Source of the DNA: Lactuca virosa | Lineage: Eukaryota; Streptophyta; Magnoliopsida; Asterales; Asteraceae | DNA length: 64,000 nucleotides | Assembly: GCA_928212115.1 (NCBI GenBank) | Contig: CAKMRJ010000001.1 | Coordinates: 181,664,082 to 181,728,081 of the forward strand | Direction: 5' to 3' | Shown here: piece by piece, positions 46,159-57,946 of the stretch | Layout: every line of letters starts with the position of its first letter | Position numbering within the stretch: the stretch's first letter is position 1 | Translations under genes and position numbers: made by a program | Notes under the pieces: model-generated | What the model saw: only the letters and a program-made list of their open reading frames with translations | Told to the model about the DNA's origin: nothing | The model's database searches: none

Positions 46159-46944
46159 TCAACCTCTTCATCGTCAGAGTCTGAAGAGACATTTTATTGA
46201 GTTCTGACTCTATGGATAGATACCGGAGCTGTGTCTTCAAGTACAGGAACCTCGATGGTTGTCACTTGAACCGAAGTTGAACTTTCCCCCTCAACCGGCA
46301 AGGTGGATGTATCGTGTGACAATTCTTCGGATAAGGTTGGACCAGATACTTCAGCATGTTGTTGTTGAGCCACCGGAGACACAAGAATTTCATAGAGATG
46401 AGCCGTGTCTGCGGAGTCAAAGAGATCATCATAGTTGATTTCAACTATGTTTAAGGGACCCAAAGAGGTTGGGATATCACTTTCCAAGATAGCTTTAGTT
46501 TCATTTGATGGAGCAGTGTTACGGACATAATAGTCATCAAATTTGACATCAATGCTTTCGACTATGAGTTTCGTACGTCTAATGAGAACCCTGTAGGCTA
46601 CCTTATTTGTTGAGTAGCCAAGAAAAATGCATTCATCTGATTTCGGTGCAAATTTGTTAAAATGATCCTTGTTGTTGATCACAAAACATCTGCACCCAAA
46701 TATGTGAATGACTCTGACATTCGGTTTGCGATTGTTGAGGCCCTCATATGGAGTTTTGTTGAGACGCTTGCAAATGATGCTTCGGCTTTGAAAAAAGCAC
46801 GTAGTTCCCACTGCTTCGGCTCGGAAGTATAGAGAGAAAGTTTACAAAGTTTAACATGGACCTGGCTGCATCGACCAGAGTACGATTTCTTCGCTCTACT
46901 ACTCCATTTTGTTACGGTGTGTATGGAGCTGAAAAGTTGTGACT
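46159..46944 (-). pseudogene. Copia-3 integrase C-terminal fragment
   Basis: Reads from near 46930 leftward: HNFSAPYTP with a stop in place of a Gln codon, NGVVERRNRTLVDAARSML containing the catalytic Glu, a frameshift near 46820, then NNRKPNVRVIHIFGCRCFV and ECIFLGYSTNKVAYRVL. A Ser/Thr/Glu-rich linker follows, ending in a stop at 46196. The rest of integrase and gag are missing: at 46944/46945 the sequence changes to gypsy gag with no target duplication. Downstream it continues at 41324. Confidence 0.8.
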
Positions 46945-47173
46945 AGTGCTTAGTAAAGTCTTTATATGAACACTCACGAGGGTGTCCATGACCATCGCCA
47001 TAACCGGAAGTTTGAGTACCACTGTGTGCTCCACCATTACCCCTGGAGTTGATTTGTGCCATGGCAGCAGCCACTACTGCTTGAAAGATAGATGCATCAA
47101 ATTGTAGAGGAGGTGGTGGTGATGGATTTCGTGGATTGTTGTTGTTCTTTCCATTAGACTTCCTGGGAGGCAT
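46945..47173 (-). pseudogene. Gypsy gag N-terminal fragment (left body)
   Basis: 76 codons: an Asn/Pro-rich start (MPPRKSNGKNNNNPRNPSP), an Ala-rich helix FQAVVAAAMAQINSRGN and HPRECSYKDFT. It matches the gag start at 62520 of the right body but is cut where that gag continues NEKPITFDG. The capsid and everything beyond are gone. Confidence 0.85.
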
Positions 47174-47769
47174 CTTTCTCTATAATGATTTGAGAAAAAC
47201 AATTATAAGTACTCAATAATGATCATGAGTCAGGTAATATTTGAACATGAAAATTTTCAATTCTAAATGTATCATTTCCTGACTTGTTATAGTGTTCTAC
47301 CAAGAGAAAAGTCTACTAATATAAGTAAACATTTGCCAATTTTGTTTATAACAACACTTGTAATGAATTTGTATAGTTGAACATAATGAGTCTGTTCTAA
47401 GTCTGTTAATCCAAATTATGTAGTAAGATTGTTATGAAAATTGTAATAACTCCTAATGAAGTAAAATGCTTATCATTTTTATTGATATATTGTATTATAC
47501 ATGAAGTTGGGAAAATTTTGACCTAGACATAGGTCTATGTTACATCAACAAAAAGGGAATTTAAACAGCATTACTACCTACGAGTAGTGTATTCACTTAA
47601 TCGTAGGGTTTACATATAGTAAAAAGTAATATATTTACATTCGACATTATTAAAGTAAAAGTAGTGTAAACACTACTTGCGATGATTACGGCTCCTAGTA
47701 CTGGGCTCTGCCACTTGGGGTTCTGATTCCCTTAAACGCCACTGTGTGGTGTGTGGTTTCGTCGTGATC
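47174..47769 (-). other. Spacer between leader ORF and gag (left body)
   Basis: Matches 62521-62940 of the right body closely, with small indels. Relative to that body about 75 bp within the C-terminal coding part of the leader ORF (near 47735) are deleted. Confidence 0.7.
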
Positions 47770-48219
47770 TCAATCTAAACGTTGAATATTTGTGGCATTT
47801 TGTTCGGAGACAGCTGTGACTACTAGAATCTGGTTGATCGATATATGGGATTGATCACCCAGTCGAGAAATACGACGCACTATAATAGGGAGAGCCCTTT
47901 CAGCCGATCCTCCATTACTGATGTCATAAAAGTCTATGTTCATACCAAACGGAGGACGTTGTCCTTGTTGGTGACTCCACATGTGTAGTTATTCACCCCA
48001 TGCTGGGGTTGGACCATGATAATGTTGTCTGGCTACTGGGCATTGTACTCCTTGTGGTGGATTAATTACCTCTGGTTCCGAGTCAGTGCGATCTGAATTT
48101 TCCTCTCCACTATCTTCCTCGGAATCCTCTTCAGGATCCTCTACAAGATCATCTTCTATCCAACCATGATTCCCTTGGTTAGGGAAGTAGGGATCCCCAG
48201 GCGGAGGATATCCTTCCAT
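47770..48219 (-). pseudogene. Leader ORF upstream of gag (left body)
   Basis: A 76-codon frame starting MEGYPPPGDPYFPNQGNHG, very acidic (EDPEEDSEEDSGEEN), ends in TAA. The same frame then reads LHMWSHQQGQRPPFG and SHISINQILVVTAVSEQNAT before a stop near 47768. The counterpart in the right body has the same TAA at the same place. The protein family is not known to me; being retained in two copies suggests it belongs to the element. Confidence 0.6.
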
Positions 48220-48648
48220 AAGGTCTATACGAGGAATTTAAAGATAAGATACATAGAAATGATGTAGTTTACAAAATACTCCTATAGTATTTTAAATCTG
48301 TGTTTTGTTTTAAAGTTCTTCTATATTAGTAGAGTTTGGTAAGTTTTAGACTTGTCGCAACACTACCATCACTCCCAAACACATTTTGGTCATATCTCAA
48401 ATGAATATAGTTGATCAGGCTATATTGATCCCAAATATGATTACATAACTGTTCAGGTTTAACTGTAGTGTCCAACATCCAAATACTTTTATGTAGTGAT
48501 ACTATTTTTGTATGAGTGACTGTTAGTATACTTCTTATAAAATACTTATATTTTAAAAGTATACTTGTAGTCAGAGCACTTCGGCCCCCATTGTATTCAT
48601 AGTTGTATATCTTTTATGAAGTGATATACTGAGTTCACTATAAACAAT

Positions 48649-48660
48649 GCTCTGATACCA
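48649..48660 (-). other. Primer binding site of left gypsy body
   Basis: Minus TGGTATCAGAGC, three bases from the LTR at 48664. It shows that this LTR is the 5' LTR of the left body. Confidence 0.9.
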
Positions 48661-49368
48661 ATCTGTCACACCCCCACACCAGAACGGCGGAAAAATTTGA
48701 GGGTGGAGGACTTCATGTAGTATCACAACAATGCACAATACTAATCAAAGTACAACAACAACGATTGTATTTACAAAATTATAAGTTTTACAACTGCTTT
48801 TAAAACATAATATATATATAAAGTCAAAAGTACAAGTTTAAAAGACATGAGTTTATAGATCTTCGTCTTCTCAAAAAGCCGTGGCTGTACCTGTATCACT
48901 GTTTCCCTGAGAATACAAGTAGATTTTGAAAAGGTGTCAACAATTAATTTGGTGATTTCATAAGGATGTTTGTAACTGAAATCTATTTTCTAGTTCATTG
49001 ATAAAGTAAACATGTTTTTCCCAGAAAATCTTATATTTTATGTTGTATATGCATTTGTGTTCTAAAATAGTATAATGTAGTTTTAAATTCTCATAAAACT
49101 ATGAAAAGTAAGTTTTTCTTTGTATTTGAAATGGTAATCTGTATTTATTCTTGTAATATATTGTATTATACTCTTATAATTAAATAAAACTACGTGAAGT
49201 GTTACTTATTCATACACAAATCATTATGTTCAATACCAAATTATGAGTTATTGTAACCATACTAGATGACTTAGGATGGCCTGAACACGACGTTCTTCGG
49301 GCGTCATAAAAGTCACAACATTTGTCACCACAGGTCTGCCGACCTAGTTGTTGAAAGCAGCTCTGGTG

Positions 49369-49398
49369 CGGGATTGTCAGTCCCGTATAGATCTATAC
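49369..49398. promoter_or_regulatory. Conserved hairpin and palindrome in LTR leader
   Basis: CGGGATTGTCAGTCCCG (stem-loop) is followed by the perfect 14-bp palindrome GTATAGATCTATAC. Equivalent blocks lie at 17240-17268, 1470-1493, and partially 34053-34078. Conservation among diverged LTRs suggests RNA structure, perhaps for dimerisation or packaging; this is inference. Confidence 0.55.
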
Positions 49399-50060
49399 AC
49401 AAGTGTCACGCTCCCACTCAAGGAGATTCTGGTTATAATTTCAGGACTTTTGTTGGTACATGGAAAAAGTACATGAAGGTAGTCTCACAATTTCTATATT
49501 GATGAATAAGCGTAAAAATATTGAAAGATTACTTTGTAATAAATACATTGTAAAAAGGTTTCATAAACTGTATTGAATATAGTTTATAAGTTTGTTTTTG
49601 GTAAAGTAATCTGTTTGTTTTCTATTAGCTATTCTCTGTTTGTTTTCCGATATGTACTATGTTTGTTTTCCTGTTATGTACTTTAAAACATGGAACTAGA
49701 GAATGAGTTCTATAAATTATACCTCTTATAGTTTAGATGTTTGTTTTACTGTAAAAAAATCTGTAATACTGTTAATTCATGAAATTCTCTGTTTGTATCT
49801 AACTAGTATCAAACAGTTTGAAAACCATTTTATAATTATATAAATGTAATATTTATATAATTGTGATTAATTAAATCTTTTGATTAAATAACTTTACCCC
49901 AAGCCCACAACCAAACAAGGAACAGGAAATGGGGTCAAATTATAATAATTTAAAATATACTAAAACATATATAATCTTTTAATATATTAACACAATTTAT
50001 TGTGTTTCACTTGTATTCCCCCCCTAAAATATTTAAAAATCATAAAAATGTAGGGGTATG

Positions 50061-50069
50061 AACTCACCT
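50061..50069 (-). promoter_or_regulatory. Conserved AGGTGAGTT box (possible 5' splice site)
   Basis: Minus strand AG|GTGAGTT fits the plant 5' splice consensus and recurs at 2291-2300, 17851-17860, 34757-34767 and, diverged, near 4448 and 35276. About 230 bp downstream of the predicted start of transcription. Confidence 0.5.
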
Positions 50070-50320
50070 GATAGGTGGTGATTCGGGCAGAGTTTCGTTT
50101 CTTAGAAGGTAGTTTTCTTGACGTAACTTGAGAGTTTTTGATGAAAAGCCGGCTTCACTCGGGCAGAGCTTCAGCTTAAAATTGAGGACTTCGGAACTTC
50201 GGGGCTTGCTTCTGGTGGTAAGGAGGTACCCGGGACTTCGGAGGGATTAGAAGGGCTTAAAAGAGTGTTTGAGTGGAGAGAGTATTTGATTTTGGTAAAC
50301 AAAACCTGGATGTCTCGCAT

Positions 50321-50334
50321 CCTATTTATAGGGG
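50321..50334 (-). promoter_or_regulatory. LTR TATA box
   Basis: Minus strand CCCCTATAAATAGG, just downstream of the palindrome array. Confidence 0.7.
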
Positions 50335-50347
50335 GCTGAGGTCAAGT

Positions 50348-50537
50348 ATTACGTTGGGCGTAATTTTCACGTACGCTAGGCGTACTACTAAAAACCTGAC
50401 TAAGCTGGGCAACGTCTTGTACGTGGGGCGTACTAGTTCGAGCCTTATCCGATCTTCGGACGTGGTGAAGCTACGAGGCACGCGTCGAGGCTAGTCCCAT
50501 TATGCTGGGCGTAAACTTTATGTATGCTCGTCGTAAT
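50348..50537. repeat. GTACGYNGGGCGTAC-type palindrome array
   Basis: Related imperfect palindromes: ATTACGTTGGGCGTAAT (50348-50364), GTACGCTAGGCGTAC (50371-50385), GTACGTGGGGCGTAC (50419-50433), TTATGCTGGGCGTAAA (50500-50515) and ATGCTCGTCGTAAT (50524-50537). Directly upstream of the TATA box. Confidence 0.8.
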
Positions 50538-51301
50538 TGCTAGCTGGCTTCAGACGTGTCGATGATGCAAGATACGTGTTGCATGCGGAGAAAGAGGCGA
50601 CGTGGACAATCGCATACGAGCTCCGTTTTTGACGTTATTTATATCCACGCGTAGGTGAGATTATGCTCTACAACTTTCTATTAGACTCCATCAGCTAGTT
50701 TTGACTTTATTTTTAAAGTTCTATTTTTAACAGGCCGGGATAGGAAAAGTCCGTTAAAAATTCATAACTTCTTCATCCGACGTCTGTTTTCGTCTGTCTT
50801 TTTACCGTTGAATTTGTTTTGATAAGATCTCTGAGTCTCGTTGAAGTTGTTTTGACCAAAAGTTGCTCGATCTAACTTTCGAGTTTCAGGCTGTGTACTG
50901 TCGTGTCGAAACTTAGAAAAATCATAACTTCTTCATACGAAGTCAGATTTAGTCGTTCTTTTTATGGACACTCTCGGTTTAACGTATACAATAACTTTCA
51001 TTTAGATAGTTAAGGTTAAAAAGCATTTTAATGAAAATTCACTTTTTACGTTGAACAGTGTTTTGTCGGTATTGTCGTGGATTTTCGATTGGTCATAACT
51101 TCTTCATTATAACTCGGAATTGGGCGTTCTTTATATTTTTCGAATCCTTGACACGATTTCTACCATTAAGTTCATCCCAAACAAGTTTGTTTAACATTTC
51201 ATTTTTGAGGGTCGATATGTAAATGCACATAGTATATAAAAATTTCTCTTTATTATTGATATATATACTATTACATAAAGTCAAAATAACAGGTTGTTAG
51301 T

Positions 51302-51312
51302 ATCCCCCCGTT
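51302..51312 (-). other. Gypsy polypurine tract
   Basis: Minus strand AACGGGGGGATA beside the LTR. Repeated at about 54595-54605 and 57891-57901 because each tandem copy carries it. Confidence 0.85.
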
Positions 51313-51358
51313 AGAGAGAATTTCGTCCCAAAATTAGGACTATAACTTTACGCAAAGG

Positions 51359-54300
51359 CTAAGGAAAGAGATGTGGATATTTCTGTTTCATCTGATCTTC
51401 TCGCTCCCATGTGAATTCAGGTCCTCGTTTTGCATTCCAATGAACCTTCACTATCGGGATACGACTTTGTTTAGTTCTCTTCACTTCCCTCTCTAGGATT
51501 TCTACAGGTTCTTCCACGAAATTGAGGCTCTGGTTTATCTCGATTTCATCGAGTGGGATAACAAGAGTCTCGTCAGACAAACACTTCTTGAGATTTGAGA
51601 CATGAAAAACGGGATGAATGTTATCGAGTTCACGCGGTAGATTGAGTTTGTAAGCAACCAGACCAATTCTAGCAATGATTTGGAATTGTCCAATGTACCT
51701 TGGATTCAGTTTGCCATGTTTACCAAAGCGTAACATTCCTTTCCAGGGTGAGACCTTCAAAAGAACACGGTCACCAACCTGGAATTCCAAAGGTTTTTGT
51801 CGTTTATCCGCATAACTCTTCTGTCTATCTCGAGAAGCTTTCAACCGTTCCCGGATTTGGACAATCTTTTTTGTGGTTTCACGAATGATCTCAGGACCGG
51901 TTAGGGTACTATCACGTATTTGGTTCTTTGCTAGTTGCGTATCGCCCACTTCAGCCCAGCACAGAGGGGATCTGCACTTACGACCATGGAGAGCTTCAAG
52001 GGGTGCAACTTTGATGCTGGTGTGATAGCTATTTTTGTAGAAGAATTCAACTAGTGGTAAATAGGTATCCCAAGCTTTACCAAAATCTATCACACAAGAC
52101 CTTAACATGTCTTCTAGCGTTTGAATTGTTCTCTTGCTTTGCCCATCAGTCTGAGGATGGTACGATGTACTCATGTCAAGATTGGTTCCCAGCGACTTTT
52201 GCAATGATTGCCAAAACCAGGAGGTAAATCTACTATCTCGGTCAGAGATAATAGATATTGGCACACCATGCAACCATACTATTTCTTTTATGTACGTCCT
52301 TGTTATCTTTTCCATTTTATCTGTTTCTTTTATTGGCAGGAAGTGGGCGGATTTGGTTAATCTATCAACAATAACCCAAATGGTATTATGACCACCCGTT
52401 GTTCTGGGTAACTTGGTTATGAAATACATTGTAATTCGCTCCCACTTCCACTCAGGTATATTTGGCTGTTGAAGTAAACCTGAGGGCTTTTGATTTTCTA
52501 CTTTAACATTGGCGCAAGTTAAACACTTTCCCACAAAAGTAGCTATTTCGGATTTAATGTTTGGCCACCAATAGATTTTCTTTAGGTCCAGATACATATT
52601 TTCTTAACCCGGGTGAATAAAGTATCAAGTTTTATGAGCTTCTTTCATCACGACATCTCTGTAGCCACCGAACTTCGGTGTCCAGATTTGATTCATGAAA
52701 TAACGAAATCCATCACCCTTGATTTCCAATTTCTTTTCCATTCCTCTCAAGGCTTCATCTGTCATGTTATCAGGTTTCAAAGCTTCCAACTGAGCCTCCT
52801 TGATTTGTACGGATAAGTGGGAATGGATAGTTATAGTTAGAGACTTTACTGGGCGGCCCGAGTACTCTTTCTGACTCAGGGCATCTGCTACCACGTTGGC
52901 CTTGCCAGGGTGATAACAAATCTCACATTCGTAATCATTTAGTAGTTTTACCCATCGTCTTTGTCTCATGTTGAGTTCTTTCTGATCAAAGATATGCTGA
53001 AGGCTTTTATGATCAGTAAAGACTGCACTTTGTACCGTATAGATAATGTCTCCAGATCTTTAAGGCAAAAACCACTGCTCCCAGTTCGAGATCGTGCATG
53101 GTATAATTGACTTCGTGGTTCTTAAGCTGTCTTGAGGCATAGGATATAACCTTTCCTCATTGCATAAGAATACAACCTAGCCCTTGATTAGACGCGTCAT
53201 AGTAGACTATAAAATCTCCCGTCCCTTCTGGAAGGGATAAGATCGGAGCACTGCAGAGAGCTTGTTTCAAGGTCTGGAAAGTATTTTCTTGTTTTTCTTC
53301 CCATTCGAATGATACACCTTTTTGAGTCAAGGTGGTGAGTGGCTTTGCAATCTTCGAGAAGTTCTGAATGAATCTCCTGTAGTAGCCAGCAAGACCTAAA
53401 AGTAGACGAATTTTGGTTGGGGTTCGTGGGGTCGTCCAATTTTCGATAGCTTTGATCATGGAGGGTTCAACATGTATCCCATCCTTGCTGACTACATGAC
53501 CTACGAACTCCACCTTTCGAATCCAGAATTCACATTTAGAGAACTTCGCATATAATTTCTCTGCCCTCAAAGTCTCCAATACCTGTCGCAAGTGTTGGCG
53601 GTGTTCTTCCTTACTTTGCGAATACACTATTATTTCGTCAATGAAAACTATGACGAATTTGTCCAACTAAGGTCGACACACTCGATTCATAAGGTCGATG
53701 AATACCGCAGGTGCATTCGTTATACGAAAGGGCATTACTACAAATTCGTAGTGACCGTAGCGAGTTCTGAAAGCAGTCTTCGGAATCTCTGACTCTTGGA
53801 CTCGCAATTTGTGGTATCCTGATCTCAGGTCAATCTTGGATAAGAAATTAGCTCCTTGGAGTTTATCAAAGAGGTCATCTATCTGTGCTAAAGGGTATCG
53901 ATCTTTAATTGTAAGTTTGTTTAATTCCCGATAGTCTATGAACATACGAAGTGATCCATCCTTCTTTTTCACGAATAAGACCGGCGCTCCCAGGGTGAGA
54001 AGCTTGGTCTAATGAAGCATTTGCTGAGTAGTTCATTCAACTGGCTGGACAGTTCTTGCATTTCTGAAGGTGCAAGATGATACGGGGCTTTAGCTACGGG
54101 GGTAGCTCCAAGAATTAAGTCGATTCGAAACTCGACTTGGCGTTCAGGAGGAACTCCTGAGATGTCTTCAGGGAACACAATAGGGAAATCACAAACTTCA
54201 GGGATATCCTTGATGCTTTTTACTTCTTGTGTCTTATCAACAACGTGAGCTAAGAAGGCGCAATAATCTTTACGAAGACACTTATAAGCTTTGACGCAAG

Positions 54301-54536
54301 AAATGATTTGAAGATTCACACTAGATTTGTCGCCATAAATAACGAGAGAATCGTTACTTGGTAGATTAAGACGGATGGCTTTCTCGAAACTAAGGATATC
54401 AGCACTGTGAAGACTTAACGAATCCATGCCGATTATGATGTCAAAACTTTAATTGAGACCGGCATAAGGTTGATTTGGAAGGAATATTTATTTAGGGTAA
54501 GTGTGCATCCTATGTATATGTCATTGGTTTTCTCAG
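51359..54536 (-). pseudogene. Gypsy pol copy A (partial PR, RT, RNase H, IN, chromodomain tail)
   Basis: Minus order: protease C-terminal part and RT start (54427-53969), RT core with FVKKKDGSLRMFIDYRELN (53985-53667), RT palm to RNase H start (53666-53157), RNase H tail with HPGKANVVADALS (52969-52625), integrase and chromodomain-like tail (52597-51359). Stops lie at 53667-53669, just before the RT active site, at about 53155, and near 52605 and 52620; a frameshift lies near 53020. The RT motif reads FIDE (second Asp changed, about 53635). In integrase the first catalytic position is Tyr (about 52425) and the catalytic Glu is Lys (about 52134), while the middle Asp (ISDRDSRF) remains. Specific to this copy: one base missing near 53990 and one near 54450. 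The protease active site is outside the copy. Confidence 0.9.
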
Positions 54537-54651
54537 TGCATCCTATTATTGATATATATACTATTACATAAAGTCAAAATAACAGGTTGTTAGTATCCCC
54601 CCGTTAGAGAGAATTTCGTCCCAAAATTAGGACTATAACTTTACGCAAACG

Positions 54652-57600
54652 CTAAGGAAAGAGATGTGGATATTTCTGTTTCATCTGATCTTCTCGCTCC
54701 CATGTGAATTCAGGTCCTCGTTTTGCATTCCAATGAACCTTCACTATCGGGATACGACTTTGTTTAGTTCTCTTCACTTCCCTCTCTAGGATTTCTACAG
54801 GTTCTTCCACGAAATTGAGGCTCTGGTTTATCTCGATTTCATCGAGTGGGATAACAAGAGTCTCGTCAGACAAACACTTCTTGAGATTTGAGACATGAAA
54901 AACGGGATGAATGTTATCGAGTTCACGCGGTAGATTGAGTTTGTAAGCAACCAGACCAATTCTAGCAATGATTTGGAATTGTCCAATGTACCTTGGATTC
55001 AGTTTGCCATGTTTACCAAAGCGTAACATTCCTTTCCAGGGTGAGACCTTCAAAAGAACACGGTCACCAACCTGGAATTCCAAAGGTTTTTGTCGTTTAT
55101 CCGCATAACTCTTCTGTCTATCTCGAGAAGCTTTCAACCGTTCCCGGATTTGGACAATCTTTTTTGTGGTTTCACGAATGATCTCAGGACCGGTTAGGGT
55201 ACTATCACGTATTTGGTTCTTTGCTAGTTGCGTATCGCCCACTTCAGCCCAGCACAGAGGGGATCTGCACTTACGACCATGGAGAGCTTCAAGGGGTGCA
55301 ACTTTGATGCTGGTGTGATAGCTATTTTTGTAGAAGAATTCAACTAGTGGTAAATAGGTATCCCAAGCTTTACCAAAATCTATCACACAAGACCTTAACA
55401 TGTCTTCTAGCGTTTGAATTGTTCTCTTGCTTTGCCCATCAGTCTGAGGATGGTACGATGTACTCATGTCAAGATTGGTTCCCAGCGACTTTTGCAATGA
55501 TTGCCAAAACCAGGAGGTAAATCTACTATCTCGGTCAGAGATAATAGATATTGGCACACCATGCAACCATACTATTTCTTTTATGTACGTCCTTGTTATC
55601 TTTTCCATTTTATCTGTTTCTTTTATTGGCAGGAAGTGGGCGGATTTGGTTAATCTATCAACAATAACCCAAATGGTATTATGACCACCCGTTGTTCTGG
55701 GTAACTTGGTTATGAAATACATTGTAATTCGCTCCCACTTCCACTCAGGTATATTTGGCTGTTGAAGTAAACCTGAGGGCTTTTGATTTTCTACTTTAAC
55801 ATTGGCGCAAGTTAAACACTTTCCCACAAAAGTAGCTATTTCGGATTTAATGTTTGGCCACCAATAGATTTTCTTTAGGTCCAGATACATATTTTCTTAA
55901 CCCGGGTGAATAAAGTATCAAGTTTTATGAGCTTCTTTCATCACGACATCTCTGTAGCCACCGAACTTCGGTGTCCAGATTTGATTCATGAAATAACGAA
56001 ATCCATCACCCTTGATTTCCAATTTCTTTTCCATTCCTCTCAAGGCTTCACCTGTCATGTTATCAGGTTTCAAAGCTTCCAACTGAGCCTCCTTGATTTG
56101 TACGGATAAGTGGGAATGGATAGTTATAGTTAGAGACTTTACTGGGCGGCCCGAGTACTCTTTCTGACTCAGGGCATCTGCTACCACGTTGGCCTTGCCA
56201 GGGTGATAACAAATCTCACATTCGTAATCATTTAGTAGTTTTACCCATCGTCTTTGTCTCATGTTGAGTTCTTTCTGATCAAAGATATGCTGAAGGCTTT
56301 TATGATCAGTAAAGACTGCACTTTGTACCGTATAGATAATGTCTCCAGATCTTTAAGGCAAAAACCACTGCTCCCAGTTCGAGATCGTGCATGGTATAAT
56401 TGACTTCGTGGTTCTTAAGCTGTCTTGAGGCATAGGATATAACCTTTCCTCATTGCATAAGAATACAACCTAGCCCTTGATTAGACGCGTCATAGTAGAC
56501 TATAAAATCTCCCGTCCCTTCTGGAAGGGATAAGATCGGAGCACTGCAGAGAGCTTGTTTCAAGGTCTGGAAAGTATTTTCTTGTTTTTCTTCCCATTCG
56601 AATGATACACCTTTTTGAGTCAAGGTGGTGAGTGGCTTTGCAATCTTCGAGAAGTTCTGAATGAATCTCCTGTAGTAGCCAGCAAGACCTAAAAGTAGAC
56701 GAATTTTGGTTGGGGTTCGTGGGGTCGTCCAATTTTCGATAGCTTTGATCATGGAGGGTTCAACATGTATCCCATCCTTGCTGACTACATGACCTACGAA
56801 CTCCACCTTTCGAATCCAGAATTCACATTTAGAGAACTTCGCATATAATTTCTCTGCCCTCAAAGTCTCCAATACCTGTCGCAAGTGTTGGCGGTGTTCT
56901 TCCTTACTTTGCGAATACACTATTATTTCGTCAATGAAAACTATGACGAATTTGTCCAACTAAGGTCGACACACTCGATTCATAAGGTCGATGAATACCG
57001 CAGGTGCATTCGTTATACGAAAGGGCATTACTACAAATTCGTAGTGACCGTAGCGAGTTCTGAAAGCAGTCTTCGGAATCTCTGACTCTTGGACTCGCAA
57101 TTTGTGGTATCCTGATCTCAGGTCAATCTTGGATAAGAAATTAGCTCCTTGGAGTTTATCAAAGAGGTCATCTATCTGTGCTAAAGGGTATCGATCTTTA
57201 ATTGTAAGTTTGTTTAATTCCCGATAGTCTATGAACATACGAAGTGATCCATCCTTCTTTTTCACGAATAAGACCGGCGCTCCCCAGGGTGAGAAGCTTG
57301 GTCTAATGAAGCATTTGCTGAGTAGTTCATTCAACTGGCTGGACAGTTCTTGCATTTCTGAAGGTGCAAGATGATACGGGGCTTTAGCTACGGGGGTAGC
57401 TCCAAGAATTAAGTCGATTCGAAACTCGACTTGGCGTTCAGGAGGAACTCCTGAGATGTCTTCAGGGAACACAATAGGGAAATCACAAACTTCAGGGATA
57501 TCCTTGATGCTTTTTACTTCTTGTGTCTTATCAACAACGTGAGCTAAGAAGGCGCAATAATCTTTACGAAGACACTTATAAGCTTTGACGCAAGAAATGA

Positions 57601-57829
57601 TTTGAAGATTCACACTAGATTTGTCGCCATAAATAACGAGAGAATCGTTACTTGGTAGATTAAGACGGATGGCTTTCTCGAAACTAAGGATATCAGCACT
57701 GTGAAGACTTAACGAATCCATGCCGATTATGATGTCAAAACTTTTAATTGAGACCGGCATAAGGTTGATTTGGAAGGAATATTTATTTAGGGTAAGTGTG
57801 CATCCTATGTATATGTCATTGGTTTTCTC
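54652..57829 (-). pseudogene. Gypsy pol copy B
   Basis: Offset by 3,293 bp from copy A. This is the least damaged copy: PR C-terminus through RT is one 266-codon frame (57760-56960), because the two single-base losses of copy A are absent. All shared lesions remain: stop before the RT active site (near 56960), FIDE, the RNase H stop near 56448, stops near 55900, and Tyr and Lys at integrase catalytic positions. Integrase with chromodomain-like tail is open at 55890-54652 (412 codons). Confidence 0.9.
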
Positions 57830-57946
57830 AGTGCATCCTATTATTGATATATATACTATTACATAAAGTCAAAATAACAGGTTGTTAGTATCCCCCCGTT
57901 AGAGAGAATTTCGTCCCAAAATTAGGACTATAACTTTACGCAAACG

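Larger units (their letters stand above)
48664..51301 (-). repeat. Tekay-type gypsy LTR shared by two bodies (2.64 kb)
   Basis: Left edge TGTCACACCCCC adjoins a primer site (5' LTR of the left body). Right edge AACAACC/GGTTGTTAG adjoins a polypurine tract (3' LTR of the right body). The terminal TG expected at the right edge is altered. Internal order on the minus strand: palindromes (50537-50348), TATA (50334-50321), AGGTGAGTT box (50069-50061), CCAAACAAGG block near 49912, hairpin block with GTATAGATCTATAC (49385-49398), GAGAATACAAGT segment near 48907. Transcription would begin near 50295. Confidence 0.85.

Noticed and set aside
51700..51888. Plus-strand ORFs repeated at 51700, 54993, 58288 and similar triplets
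   Set aside because: Mirror frames of the minus-strand pol copies; repeated only because pol is triplicated.
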